A stretch of 64,000 bases of DNA from Paenibacillus albidus (lineage in GTDB: Bacteria > Bacillota > Bacilli > Paenibacillales > Paenibacillaceae). Positions 1-9,143 of this stretch are shown here, piece after piece (within the stretch, counting starts at the first letter, position 1; every line of letters begins with the position of its first letter). The stretch spans positions 124,001 through 188,000 of the forward strand of contig NZ_BMKR01000004.1 in the NCBI RefSeq assembly GCF_014644435.1. Reading direction: 5' to 3'. The notes beneath the pieces are model-generated. The model was not told where the DNA came from and searched no databases. It saw nothing but the letters and a program-made list of their open reading frames with translations. Made by a program: the position numbers and the translations under genes.

Positions 1-738
1 GGCCGGCTCGTCCTTTAAGGGAGTGGCCTGATGCGGCAAAAAAGGGCCAATGCCGATCATATCCGGTTCAAGCTCCTTAAGATAAAGCAGATCTTCAGCC
101 AAATCCCCGGGCGTTTGTCCAGGTAAACCGACCATGAAACCTGCACCCACTTGATAGCCGAGAGACTTAAGGGCCGTTAACCGGTTCCGGCGGCTGTCAA
201 AGGCCATGGTGGGGTGCAGGGCTTCGTACAGCTTGCGGGAGGCCGTCTCATGGCGCAGCAAGTAACGGTCCGCACCGGCCGCGAGCAAAGCGGCGTAAGC
301 CGCATCATCCCGTTCACCAATCGACAGAGTTACTGCTGTATCAGGAAAAAGTGTCTTGATGTGTGTAATGATATCTGCCAGCTTCTCCGTGGTATACCAG
401 TCGTCTTCTCCGCTCTGCAGAACAAAGGTACGGTAGCCCAGTTCATACCCTTCCCGGCAGCATTCCAGAATCTGTTCAGGCTGGAGCCGATAGCGGCTGA
501 CCGTCTTGTTGCCGGAACGTATGCCGCAATACAGACAATTTTGCTTGCATATATTGGAAAACTCGATCAGCCCGCGTAAAAATACACGGTCGCCATAACG
601 TTCCATTCTTTTCAGATGGGCAAGATGATGCAGCCGTTTTTTTAGATTTTGGTCCAGATTCTTCAGCACAGCAATGATCTCTTGAGATTCCAGTGATTCT
701 TCTTCATATAGACGATCCAGCAATTGTTCCGTTGACAT
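1..738 (-). CDS. hydE: HydE-like radical SAM protein (3' end outside window)
   Basis: The visible 246 codons start at an ATG behind a GGGAGTG ribosome site and run off the left edge. The protein carries the radical SAM cluster motif CKQNCLYC (Cys 64, 68 and 71), which binds a 4Fe-4S cluster, followed by a TIM-barrel pattern (LQSGEDDWYT, LRHETA, GFMVGLPGQT) typical of HydE and of the wider BioB-like group. HydE helps build the H-cluster of [FeFe] hydrogenase. Family members are about 350 residues, so roughly 100 are missing here. Its neighbour fdhD, on the same strand, also matures a redox metalloenzyme. No hydrogenase gene is visible, so the real substrate may differ; HydE-like or BioB-like proteins of other function are the alternative. 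Confidence 0.85.
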   Translation of the reverse strand, partial: MSTEQLLDRLYEEESLESQEIIAVLKNLDQNLKKRLHHLAHLKRMERYGDRVFLRGLIEFSNICKQNCLYCGIRSGNKTVSRYRLQPEQILECCREGYELGYRTFVLQSGEDDWYTTEKLADIITHIKTLFPDTAVTLSIGERDDAAYAALLAAGADRYLLRHETASRKLYEALHPTMAFDSRRNRLTALKSLGYQVGAGFMVGLPGQTPGDLAEDLLYLKELEPDMIGIGPFLPHQATPLKDEPA

Positions 739-858
739 CACTCCCTATTCTGAAGGGTAATAACTATAAAACAAAAAATAACAAAAGTGAATTCCTAGTA
801 AAAATTGTAACAAAAGTAAAATAAACGAACAGTGAGTTTTGTGCTTGAAATTTCTGGT

Positions 859-1683
859 TTACGGAGGGGGGAATGCGGGACAACCGGAGATGCGGTCTGG
901 CCGGGTATACACATTACATGAATTCTGACGAATGAAACCAACGGTAGTGATTCCCAACTGTTCTGCCAGCTCAAGTGCAAGTCCGGTGGGGGCAGATTTG
1001 GACAAAATCATTTCGCAGCCTATTTTGGCTACTTTCAATAAAATTTCCGCAGAGATCCTTCCGCTGAAGACAACAATTTTGTTATTGAGATTCATATGCT
1101 GCTTCAGGCAGTAGCCGTAAATTTTGTCCAGTGCATTATGACGTCCAATGTCGCTGCGGGCCAGCAGCACTCCGCCGGCATCGCAAATTGCAGCAGAATG
1201 GACGCCGCCAGTGCGGTGGAAGAGCTCTGATCCGGTTTGCACTTCCTCCATTAAGCGGAAACAATCGTCAAAAGAGAGAGACACATGTACCCCGTCCGCA
1301 ATTTTGGCCGTTCTGGCATCATTAACGTAGACGAAACCATGCCGGCTGGACCCGCAGCAGGAAGTTACATATCGCTTGGCGAACAACTGTCGGTGTAGTG
1401 GGCTTAAGCGGTCTGTAGTTACGTGGACGAAACCTTCTTCTTCCTGACTCCATATCGCCTTAATATCCTGGATCCCTCTAATGATTCCTTCGGATGCCAA
1501 ATAACCGATAACCATGTCCTCGATATATTCAGGAGTGCATACCAGAGTGACGAATTCATCGCCGTTAATTTTGACTGTGACCGGATGTTCCGTAACGATA
1601 ACATCATCTTCCATCGTAATATGGCCACTGCGGTAACGTATAATTTCCCCATGCTGCTCGGGTCCCATTTCCAATGCAACCAC
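859..1683 (-). CDS. fdhD: formate dehydrogenase accessory sulfurtransferase FdhD
   Basis: A 274-residue protein of the FdhD/NarQ family. The family transfers sulfur from a cysteine desulfurase to the molybdenum cofactor, which formate dehydrogenase needs for activity. Residues 109-110 form the Cys pair of the conserved loop (SCCGSSRHG), the sulfur-carrying site. Also visible are the family motifs FHRTGGVHSAA, DIGRHNALDK and FSGRISAEIL. The length is normal. The start is uncertain: the GTG used here overlaps the likely ribosome site (AAAGGGTG), so a TTG at 1674 or an ATG at 1668 may be the true start. It lies upstream of hydE on the same strand with about 120 bases between them. No formate dehydrogenase gene is in the window. 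Confidence 0.93.
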   Translation of the reverse strand: MVALEMGPEQHGEIIRYRSGHITMEDDVIVTEHPVTVKINGDEFVTLVCTPEYIEDMVIGYLASEGIIRGIQDIKAIWSQEEEGFVHVTTDRLSPLHRQLFAKRYVTSCCGSSRHGFVYVNDARTAKIADGVHVSLSFDDCFRLMEEVQTGSELFHRTGGVHSAAICDAGGVLLARSDIGRHNALDKIYGYCLKQHMNLNNKIVVFSGRISAEILLKVAKIGCEMILSKSAPTGLALELAEQLGITTVGFIRQNSCNVYTRPDRISGCPAFPPP

Positions 1684-1850
1684 CCTTTGTCCTTAGAAAT
1701 TGAACATCTTAACATTTCCTTTAGTTGGTAAAAGTACTATAAAAACACACTATTACTACATCACTTTTCCTAAAAAGTGTCAATTTAATATCTCACATCC
1801 TACCTTTGCGTTCTTCATTAATCAGCGCTATTTTAGGGTGCTTAACGCTA

Positions 1851-1859
1851 TGGTATAAT
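1851..1859 (+). promoter_or_regulatory. extended -10 promoter of smc
   Basis: TGGTATAAT is a perfect -10 hexamer (1854-1859) with the TGn extension, 24 bases before the smc ATG. The -35 region is weak, as expected for an extended -10 promoter. The smc ribosome site GAGGTGA follows at 1866. Confidence 0.55.
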
Positions 1860-1882
1860 GATGCAGAGGTGACTAACGAGTT

Positions 1883-4800
1883 ATGTTTTTGAAACGGATT
1901 GAATTAGCCGGCTTTAAATCCTTTGCCGATAAAACGGAAATGGAATTTGTACGCGGCATTACAGCGGTAGTTGGACCGAACGGAAGCGGCAAAAGCAATA
2001 TTTCCGACGGGATTCGCTGGGTACTGGGTGAACAAAGCGCCAAATCGCTGCGCGGCGGCAAGATGGAGGATATTATTTTTGCCGGCAGTGATGCAAGAAA
2101 AGCGGTGAATTACGGTGAGGTATCGCTCACACTGGATAATGAAGATCACGTATTGCCGCTGGATTTCAGCGAAGTGACGGTAACCCGGCGTGTGCACCGC
2201 AGCGGTGAAAGTGAATATTTAATTAACAAACAATCCTGCCGTCTGAAGGACATTACGGAGCTGTTCATGGATACAGGTATCGGGCGTGAGGCTTATTCCA
2301 TTATTGGACAAGGCCGGATTGAAGAGATTCTAAGCACCCGTTCCGAGGACCGGCGGGGAATCTTTGAAGAGGCCTCGGGGATTGTTAAATATAAATCACG
2401 CAAAAAAGACGCCGGGCGCAAGCTGGACGAAACCGAGCAGAATCTGCTGCGCATCCACGACCTGATCAGCGAATTGGAGGATCAGATTGGCCCGCTGAAG
2501 GATCAATCCGAGAAAGCTATCCGCTTTAAGGAATTGCGTGAACAATTGAAGCATCAGGAAATTTCGGTGTATGTCCACCAGATCGAAGGGATACATACCG
2601 CCTGGCAGGAGGGCAATGCGAGGCTTGAGACCCTGCGGAATGAGCAGCTGGAATTATCTACAGTCGTTTCAGCGCATGATGCAAAGCTGGAGAGCGGACG
2701 TTCTGCGCTGCGGACTCTGGAAGAGCAGATTGAGAAGCAGCAGGAACAATTGCTTCGTTATAGTGAAGCTTATGAGAAGAACGAAGGTTACGGCGAGGTA
2801 TTGAGGGAACGCCGTAAGAACCTGGAGAACAACCGGGAACAGCTTACTTTGACTCTAGGTTCTGTAGGAGAACGCTCCGAAGGCCGGCAGCGTGAGCTTG
2901 CCGCTCTGGAGCAGAAGCTGGCCGAGTCCCGCGCTGCACTTGCCGGGCTGCGCCAGCAGCTGGCGGATGAGGAAGCGAGACTGGAAGGTGTCGCTGAAGG
3001 GATCAGCCAAAGCAAGGAAGAGAAGCTGAAGAGCGCTCTGCTGGAGCTGATGAACCAGATGGCCCAGGCCCGGAACGAAATCCGCTATGCGGATCAGCAG
3101 AAGGAGACCCTGGAGCGCAGACTAAGCCGCAGCGATGAAGAAGGCGACAAATGGACTGCCCGGCTGGCAGAATTGAATGCTGCCCAGAAGGGGCTGCAGC
3201 ACAAGATCGCTGCACTCGGCAAAGAGCTTGGCGATCTGCGCAGTGCCTATATCTCGGAGAGCGAGCAGCTCAGCAAGCGGCAGAAGCTGCTGGAGGAGAC
3301 TGGGGCCGGGCTGCGCAAGTGGGAACAGAAACGCGAGGCGCAGGTATCCCGCTTCGAGACCATGAAAGAAATGCAGGATGACTTTGACGGCTTTATGCTC
3401 GGCGTTAAAGAAGTGCTCAAGGGAGCACGCAAAGGTCAGCTGAGCGGTGTGCATGGTGCCGTAGCTGAGCTGATCTCGGTTCCCGAGAAGCTGGAGCTGG
3501 CGGTAGAGACCGCCATGGGCGCTTCACTCCAGCATGTGGTCATGGAGAATGAAGCGGTATCCCGGCAGGCGATTGCCTTCCTGAAGCAGCGTCAGCTTGG
3601 CCGCGCGACGTTTCTGCCGCTGGATGTAATTCGTCCGCGGCAGATTACCGGCAGTGACCGCGGTATGGTCGAGGGTGCGGAAGGTTTTGTAGGCATCGCT
3701 TCGGAGCTGGTCGGCTATGATGAGCAATATGCCAGCATTGTGGGCAGTCTGCTGGGAAATGTAGTTATCGCCGAAAGCCTGGAGCAGGCGAACCGTATAG
3801 CTGCGCGCTGCCAGTATCGGTACCGGGTTGTAACCCTGGAGGGCGATGTGGTGAATGCCGGAGGTTCGATGACCGGGGGCAGCCAGCACAAGAAGAATAA
3901 CAGCCTGCTCAGCCGCAAGCGCCAGCTTGATCAGCTCAGCAGTGAAATTGCCGAAAGCGAACGTCAAATTACCAAGCTGAAACAAGGCATAGGCCGGCTG
4001 CGCGAGGAGCAGGAGAATGCAAGCGTGAAGCTGGAAGAGCTGCGGCGGGACGGTGACGAGAAAAGACTGGAAGAGCAGCGTGTCTCCGGCGATCTGAAGC
4101 AGCTGGAGCAGGAACTGCGCCATGTGCAGGAGCAAGTGGAAAGTGCGGGTGCGGAGCGCAGCGGTTTTGAGAATGAGGTGCGCGGAATGGAGGAGGCCCG
4201 GAAGTTGGCCACGGCCGAGCTAATGCGTCTGGAGAAGGAAGAGAAGGATGCCCACGAAGCCATCCGCAGTGCAGAATCCGCACGTAAAGCGAATGAATCG
4301 GCGAAGGAAGAGCTTCAAGGCAAACTGACCAGCATGAAGGTTTCGGAGGGGAAGCTGGATCAGGAGATTTTTTCTCTGGAAGAACAACTCCGCCGCACAA
4401 GACAAGATGCCGGCTCACAGGACAAGGAATTGCGCCAGAACCGCAGCCTGCTGAGTACCATTGAGCAGGATTTGGCGAACAATGCCCTGGAAGCCGTGAA
4501 GCAGAAGGAAGATCTGAACAACTACCGCCTCAAAAAAGAAGAGACAGCGAGCACCCTGGACTTTGCCCGGGCAGAGCGTTCGGCATTGACCCGCAAGCTG
4601 GAACTTGAGGAAGGAGAAACGAAGGAACAAAGGTTGGCTTTAAAAGCCGTAGAGGACAAGCTCCGCGCGACCGAAGTATCGGTCGGCAGACTTGACGTGG
4701 AGCTGGACAACATTCTGCGCAAGCTTAGTGATGATTATGAGCTGAGCTATGAGCTGGCGAAGCAGCGTTATCCCGTTCCCGAGGATGTGCCTGCGGCTCA

Positions 4801-5452
4801 GGCTGATGTTCAGCGTTTGAAGCGCAGCATTTCAGCCCTGGGTGAAGTGAACCTCGGCGCCATTGAGGAATATCAGAGGGTGCATGAGCGTTTTACGTTC
4901 CTCAGTGGGCAAAAGGATGATCTGGTTGAAGCCAAAACCACCCTCTACCATGTCATCCGCGAGATGGAAGAAGAGATGTCCAAACGGTTCAAGCAGACCT
5001 TTGATGCGATCCGGCGCGAATTCGGCACCGTATTCACCAAGCTGTTCGGCGGTGGACGGGCGGATCTGATGCTGCTGGACCCTGAGCATATGCTGGATAC
5101 GGGGATCGACATTGTGGCCCAGCCTCCCGGCAAAAAGCTGCAGAATTTACAGCTGCTCTCCGGCGGAGAACGTGCGTTGACCGCGATGGCCTTGTTATTT
5201 GCCATTTTGCAGGTCAAGCCGGTGCCTTTCTGCGTACTTGATGAAGTGGAGGCGGCACTGGATGAAGCGAACGTGGTCCGTTTTGCCCAATATTTGCGTG
5301 AATTCTCCGAACAGACGCAGTTCATCGTCGTGACGCATCGCAAAGGAACCATGGAGGAAGCCGATGTGCTGTATGGCGTCACCATGGAAGAGGGCGGTGT
5401 ATCGAAGCTGGTATCCGTGAAGCTGGAAGACGAGGAAGCGGAGATAGCCTAA
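1883..5452 (+). CDS. smc: chromosome segregation protein SMC
   Basis: A 1189-residue SMC ATPase, the core of the bacterial condensin (with ScpA and ScpB) that compacts and separates sister chromosomes. The N-terminal head has the Walker A motif GPNGSGKSN (31-39). Two long Glu/Lys/Arg-rich coiled coils (about 170-500 and 670-1020) flank a hinge (about 510-660, with GGSMTGGS at its end). The C-terminal head has the ABC signature LLSGGERALTA near 1090 and Walker B FCVLDEVEAALD near 1115. The length is normal for Firmicutes. The ATG follows GAGGTGA by 10 bases. Downstream are a GNAT gene and ftsY on the same strand, close to the usual smc-ftsY order of Bacillales. Confidence 0.98.
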   Translation: MFLKRIELAGFKSFADKTEMEFVRGITAVVGPNGSGKSNISDGIRWVLGEQSAKSLRGGKMEDIIFAGSDARKAVNYGEVSLTLDNEDHVLPLDFSEVTVTRRVHRSGESEYLINKQSCRLKDITELFMDTGIGREAYSIIGQGRIEEILSTRSEDRRGIFEEASGIVKYKSRKKDAGRKLDETEQNLLRIHDLISELEDQIGPLKDQSEKAIRFKELREQLKHQEISVYVHQIEGIHTAWQEGNARLETLRNEQLELSTVVSAHDAKLESGRSALRTLEEQIEKQQEQLLRYSEAYEKNEGYGEVLRERRKNLENNREQLTLTLGSVGERSEGRQRELAALEQKLAESRAALAGLRQQLADEEARLEGVAEGISQSKEEKLKSALLELMNQMAQARNEIRYADQQKETLERRLSRSDEEGDKWTARLAELNAAQKGLQHKIAALGKELGDLRSAYISESEQLSKRQKLLEETGAGLRKWEQKREAQVSRFETMKEMQDDFDGFMLGVKEVLKGARKGQLSGVHGAVAELISVPEKLELAVETAMGASLQHVVMENEAVSRQAIAFLKQRQLGRATFLPLDVIRPRQITGSDRGMVEGAEGFVGIASELVGYDEQYASIVGSLLGNVVIAESLEQANRIAARCQYRYRVVTLEGDVVNAGGSMTGGSQHKKNNSLLSRKRQLDQLSSEIAESERQITKLKQGIGRLREEQENASVKLEELRRDGDEKRLEEQRVSGDLKQLEQELRHVQEQVESAGAERSGFENEVRGMEEARKLATAELMRLEKEEKDAHEAIRSAESARKANESAKEELQGKLTSMKVSEGKLDQEIFSLEEQLRRTRQDAGSQDKELRQNRSLLSTIEQDLANNALEAVKQKEDLNNYRLKKEETASTLDFARAERSALTRKLELEEGETKEQRLALKAVEDKLRATEVSVGRLDVELDNILRKLSDDYELSYELAKQRYPVPEDVPAAQADVQRLKRSISALGEVNLGAIEEYQRVHERFTFLSGQKDDLVEAKTTLYHVIREMEEEMSKRFKQTFDAIRREFGTVFTKLFGGGRADLMLLDPEHMLDTGIDIVAQPPGKKLQNLQLLSGGERALTAMALLFAILQVKPVPFCVLDEVEAALDEANVVRFAQYLREFSEQTQFIVVTHRKGTMEEADVLYGVTMEEGGVSKLVSVKLEDEEAEIA

Positions 5453-5495
5453 GGGTATTGAGTGTACAAGCTTCACTAAGGAGGTTCTCCAGGCA

Positions 5496-6053
5496 ATGTC
5501 CAAGGTGAACATCAGAAGACCCACACTGGAAGATACCGGTGATATGCACCGGTTTTTCCGATTCATGATTACAGATACTTTTCGCAAGGAAGGTGCCGGG
5601 GAATGCCTTGAGGATATCGAGCAGGAAATTGCCGGCAAGGTGCAAGCGCTGCAAAGCGATTTGGCAAGCAATGGGGTGGCCAGAACGTTCTTCATCGCGC
5701 TGGTTCAGGGACAACTTATCGGCACGATCGAATATGGTCCGGCCAGCAGCCTGATCAACGAATGTACTAAAGGTGCTTTGCAGCATCAGGTAGAAGTAGG
5801 CAGCGTATTTGTCCATCCGGACTACCAGGGCAGAGGTATAGGGTCACTAATGTGGAATGTGGTGCTGGTAGCTCTGCTCAGCCATGGGATCGAAGAATTC
5901 TGCCTGGACAGCGGGTATGCCGCCGCACAGAAGATTTGGAAGGTCAAATTTGGCGAACCGGATTATATCATGCAGAATTACTGGGGAGCGGGTCAGGATC
6001 ATTGGATTTGGACCAGACAGACCCGGGATATGAAATTACTGTTCAAGGCGTAA
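5496..6053 (+). CDS. GNAT family N-acetyltransferase
   Basis: A 185-residue acetyltransferase of the GNAT fold. The acetyl-CoA loop is visible as VGSVFVHPDYQGRGIGS (about residues 107-123, the V..xYQGRGIG pattern). The substrate cannot be told from the sequence. It has a strong AAGGAGGT ribosome site and sits between smc and ftsY, 43 bases after smc and 29 before the ftsY start, so it is probably co-transcribed with them. In many Bacillales smc and ftsY are directly adjacent, so this gene looks like an insertion into a conserved pair. There is no sign that it acts in chromosome segregation or secretion. Confidence 0.9.
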   Translation: MSKVNIRRPTLEDTGDMHRFFRFMITDTFRKEGAGECLEDIEQEIAGKVQALQSDLASNGVARTFFIALVQGQLIGTIEYGPASSLINECTKGALQHQVEVGSVFVHPDYQGRGIGSLMWNVVLVALLSHGIEEFCLDSGYAAAQKIWKVKFGEPDYIMQNYWGAGQDHWIWTRQTRDMKLLFKA

Positions 6054-6082
6054 TCAGGGTAAGAATAAGAGGAGGAACGCAA

Positions 6083-7078
6083 GTGAGTTTTTTTCGCAAG
6101 CTGAAAGAAAGTATCTCAGGCAAAACGGAAAGTGTAACCAAGCAATTCCGCGATGGTCTGGAAAAAACCCGCAAGGGATTTGTGGAGAAGGTCTCTGACC
6201 TGATTATCCGCCGCAAGAAGATCGATGAAGAATTTTATGAAGAGCTCGAAGAAATTCTGATCGGTGCCGACGTGGGTGTGAACACGGTAATGACTCTTGT
6301 TGAAGAACTGCGGGCCGAGGTGAAAAAAGAGCGTATCGAGGATGCCTCCGAACTCCAGCCGATTCTGTCCCGCAAGCTGATGGAGCTGCTGCGCGGCGAT
6401 GATGACAACAGCCTTAATGAAAACCCCGATGGAATTACCGTAATCCTGTTCGTGGGCGTAAATGGCGTCGGCAAGACAACTACAATCGGCAAGCTGGCGC
6501 ACCGGTATAAGCAGGAGGGCAAGAAAGTACTGCTGGCTGCCGGAGATACCTTCCGTGCGGGAGCGATCGAGCAGCTGGAGGTATGGGGCAAACGTGCCGG
6601 CGTGGATGTCATCAAACAGCAGTCGGGTTCTGATCCGGCTGCGGTCATGTACGATGCCGTTCAAGCCGCCAAGCAGCGGAATGTGGATGTGCTGATCTGC
6701 GATACGGCGGGCCGGTTGCAGAACAAAAGCAATCTTATGGAAGAGCTCAATAAAATCTTCCGTGTCATTCAGCGTGAAATTCCTAGTGCGCCCCATGAGG
6801 TGCTGATGGTATTAGACGCGACAACGGGTCAAAATGCGCTAACCCAGGCCAAGCTCTTCGGTGAAAAAAGCGGCGTTACAGGTCTGGTGCTGACCAAGCT
6901 CGACGGGACGGCCAAAGGCGGGATTGTGGTAGCAATCCGCCAGGAGATGAACCTGCCGGTTAAGCTGGTTGGCCTCGGCGAAAAAATGGAGGATCTGCAA
7001 ACCTTTGATTCCCAGCAGTTTGTGCATGCCTTGTTCGCCGGAATGATCGCCGAGCAGGAAGCGACGGAGGAGAAGTAA
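6083..7078 (+). CDS. ftsY: signal recognition particle receptor FtsY
   Basis: A 331-residue SRP receptor GTPase, which docks ribosome-nascent chain-SRP complexes at the membrane for co-translational insertion. The sequence shows a short charged N region with a membrane-binding FFRKLKESI helix, then the NG domain. G1 is GVNGVGKTT near 125-133, followed by DTFRAGAIEQL, DTAGR (near 206) and TKLDGTAKGG (near 271). The open frame runs further upstream, but GTG 6083 is the start because it follows AGGAGGAA by 7 bases and gives the usual Firmicute N terminus VSFFRKLKE. A strong terminator follows at 7121. Confidence 0.97.
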   Translation: MSFFRKLKESISGKTESVTKQFRDGLEKTRKGFVEKVSDLIIRRKKIDEEFYEELEEILIGADVGVNTVMTLVEELRAEVKKERIEDASELQPILSRKLMELLRGDDDNSLNENPDGITVILFVGVNGVGKTTTIGKLAHRYKQEGKKVLLAAGDTFRAGAIEQLEVWGKRAGVDVIKQQSGSDPAAVMYDAVQAAKQRNVDVLICDTAGRLQNKSNLMEELNKIFRVIQREIPSAPHEVLMVLDATTGQNALTQAKLFGEKSGVTGLVLTKLDGTAKGGIVVAIRQEMNLPVKLVGLGEKMEDLQTFDSQQFVHALFAGMIAEQEATEEK

Positions 7079-7120
7079 TTAGATCCTACTTAAAGAAATA
7101 GCGACAAGGATGCAAGGGAA

Positions 7121-7145
7121 GCCGGTAGCAAATACCGGCTTTTTT
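7121..7145 (+). terminator. terminator after ftsY
   Basis: A 7-bp perfect stem (GCCGGTA / TACCGGC) with a 5-base loop is followed by TTTTTT. It ends the smc-ftsY transcription unit. Confidence 0.85.
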
Positions 7146-7194
7146 GGCGTCTGGTCCTACGATAACACCAGAGAAGTTCACCAGATAAAAAATA

Positions 7195-7221
7195 CAATAT
7201 ATGAAAAATTCACAATAGAAA
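7195..7221 (+). repeat. 27-bp dispersed repeat, copy 1
   Basis: An A/T-rich 27-base sequence beginning CAATATATGAAAAATTCAC that recurs exactly at 18080-18106. The flanking bases of the two copies are unrelated. It lies in the gene-free stretch between ftsY and the SDR gene; function unknown. Confidence 0.75.
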
Positions 7222-7362
7222 GGCTTAATCTCAAAATAAGCGGTTGCCAGACTTCACGGACCAGAGTAACGTTATTTGGCGAAATCAGCTCATTTTTCTG
7301 GTCAAACGGACTCAGGAGCCGCTAATTGATCCCTTGACCTTGTTTTGGGCTAGAGAACATAC

Positions 7363-7432
7363 AATAAGAGCACCTGTGTCCGTATAAAAGGACAATACCC
7401 TTCGTTGTCTCAAATAAGAGCATCTGTGTCCG
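7363..7432 (+). repeat. pair of 20-bp direct repeats
   Basis: The sequence AATAAGAGCA(C/T)CTGTGTCCG occurs at 7363-7382 and again at 7413-7432, a 50-base period. Between them GACAA and TTGTC could form a small hairpin. The rest of the gene-free stretch 7146-7630 shows a weak hairpin (TCCCGGT / ACCGGGA, 7449-7475) and no convincing coding sequence; open frames there lack ribosome sites and family resemblance. Confidence 0.5.
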
Positions 7433-7630
7433 CTCCTTGCACAGCCGGTCCCGGTGGGAACAGCTAAAACCGGGAACTTCCAAAGCACGCTTCACGCTTC
7501 TGCAGATCATCGACTTCAGATTAGTAATTATTTTGTGCAAATTTGCACGTTGATGATTAAAATGAAGGTAAAATTGGGTAATCTGAAACAGAGCCATTTC
7601 ATTTGAAGGATACGGAAGGAGCGAGTGCAT

Positions 7631-8440
7631 TTGAGCCCAAATATAGCGAAAAAACAGCGTTTTCTCGGAAAAACAGCCATTATCACGGGTGCGGGCTCCG
7701 GTATTGGCAGAGCAACCGCCATTCAGATGGCAAAAGAAGGTGCAAATGTTGCTTTGTTTGATCTGGTGAATGAGCGTACTTCCGTCTTGGAGCAAAAGCT
7801 GAACAAGCTGCGCAAGGACTGCGCTTTGGCCATTGATGTGGATACCTCAGATGCCGGGCGGATGGAAGAAGCCGTGCGCAGAACGGTTGAGCATTTTGGC
7901 GGGCTGGATATTGTTTTTGCCAATGCCGGAATTAATGGTGCTGTCGGCCCCATTGAAGAACTGAGTCTAAGCGACTGGGAGCGGACAATCACAGTGAACC
8001 TGACCGGGACCTTTCTCACGCTGAAATACACTATCCCGCACCTTAAGGAAAAAGGAAAAGGCAGCATTATTATCACCAGCTCCATTAACGGGAACTCAAG
8101 GTTTGCCAGCTTCGGGTGGTCGCCGTACAGTACAACGAAGGCAGGACAGGTAGCATTTGCTAAAATGGCGGCACTGGAGCTTGCCAAATTCAAAATACGG
8201 GTCAATGTGATTTGTCCCGGCGCCATCTCAACGAACATTGACGAAAGTACGGAATTCAATGAGGACGTCGAGTCTATTGTTATTCCCATCGAGTTCCCTG
8301 AAGGGGCGCAGCCGCTGGCCGACGGCCCGGGCAAACCGGATAATGTGGCAGATCTGGTGTCTTTCCTCGCTTCGGATGAATCGATTCATATTACGGGAGC
8401 CCAGATTGTGATTGATGGAGCAGAATCTTTGTTATCCTAA
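7631..8440 (+). CDS. SDR family oxidoreductase
   Basis: A 269-residue classical short-chain dehydrogenase/reductase, a cytosolic NAD(P)-dependent enzyme of unknown substrate. It has the cofactor motif TGAGSGIG near the N terminus, the structural NAG motif (FANAGING), a catalytic Ser in IITSSINGN, and the YSTTK motif with catalytic Tyr and Lys. The C-terminal ITGAQIVIDGA is typical of the family. The frame is open from a GTG at 7625, but the ribosome site GGAAGGAG ends at 7621, so TTG 7631 has the better spacing (9 bases). It seems to be a single-gene unit with a hairpin following at 8477. The neighbouring decayed gene also had a Rossmann fold but belongs to another branch. Confidence 0.88.
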   Translation: MSPNIAKKQRFLGKTAIITGAGSGIGRATAIQMAKEGANVALFDLVNERTSVLEQKLNKLRKDCALAIDVDTSDAGRMEEAVRRTVEHFGGLDIVFANAGINGAVGPIEELSLSDWERTITVNLTGTFLTLKYTIPHLKEKGKGSIIITSSINGNSRFASFGWSPYSTTKAGQVAFAKMAALELAKFKIRVNVICPGAISTNIDESTEFNEDVESIVIPIEFPEGAQPLADGPGKPDNVADLVSFLASDESIHITGAQIVIDGAESLLS

Positions 8441-8476
8441 TCAAAAAAAGCAGGGGTTAGAGCTGCTGAATATCCC

Positions 8477-8516
8477 AACATCCGTAGCCGGTCGCTAGAC
8501 CTGGACTGCGGATGTT
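8477..8516 (+). terminator. long hairpin after the SDR gene
   Basis: An 11-bp stem (AACATCCGTAG pairing with CTGCGGATGTT, one G-T pair) with an 18-base loop. Only three T follow the stem, so termination may be weak. Confidence 0.5.
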
Positions 8517-8612
8517 ATTTGCGTTTACAATAACGGAAGGATCGGATAATATATCCAGAATCGATAGGGGTTAGCAATAAATTCCCGGCAACGTGAAGGG
8601 GTTGAGGCTGAA

Positions 8613-9133
8613 GTGGATTCGGCAATAGCAAAAGGGAAAATCAAAGTCATTCTTACCGGTGCTACAGGAATGGTGGGGGAAGGTGTGCTCCATGAATGCC
8701 TGGGGCCGGCTACACCTATTTAACCCGTGATCTCACCCTGAACCTGGCCGGACTGCTCGTGAAGCAGAATGCGGGGATGGTGTTCTGCTATGTATCGGCA
8801 GTCGGTGCAGATCCATCCGGGCAAAGCCGGAGCATGTGGGCCAGAGTAAAGGGCAGGACCGAACAGGAACTGCTGAAGCTGCCCTTTAGGCAAGCGTACA
8901 TGTTCCGTCCGGGTTTCGTCCGGCCTACCCCGGGGCTGCAGCGGACGCATAGCTATTATAAGGCGATCAGCTGGCTTTATCCTGTGCTGCGTCCTTTATT
9001 CCCCAAATATGTGATTACCTTAAGCGAAATAGGGCAAGCCATGATTCACAGTGTTACCCGCGGATATGGGCAGCCGGTGCTTGAGAGCAAGGAGATTGCC
9101 CATTTGGCGAAGCCCTCCAGCCCGGAGAAGTGA
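8613..9133 (+). pseudogene. broken NAD(P)-binding epimerase-like gene
   Basis: The first 29 codons from GTG 8613 give a normal Rossmann start (KVILTGATGMVGEGVLHECL). After the codon ending near 8702 the frame shifts, and from about 8708 a second frame continues with the C-terminal half of the same family (LTLNLAG, FCYVSAVGADPSG, RSMWARVKGRTE, AYMFRPGFVRP) to a stop at 9133. The two parts add up to about 170 residues against roughly 220 for the intact family (from memory). An internal deletion of some 50-70 codons with a frame change is therefore inferred. The middle with the rest of the cofactor site is gone, so the product is unlikely to work. The downstream part has no ribosome site of its own. 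Confidence 0.8.
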
Positions 9134-9143
9134 TGGCGTGTTA

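Noticed and set aside
7322..7795. Minus-strand gene over the gap before the SDR gene
   Set aside because: It overlaps the SDR start, has no ribosome site and shows no recognisable pattern.
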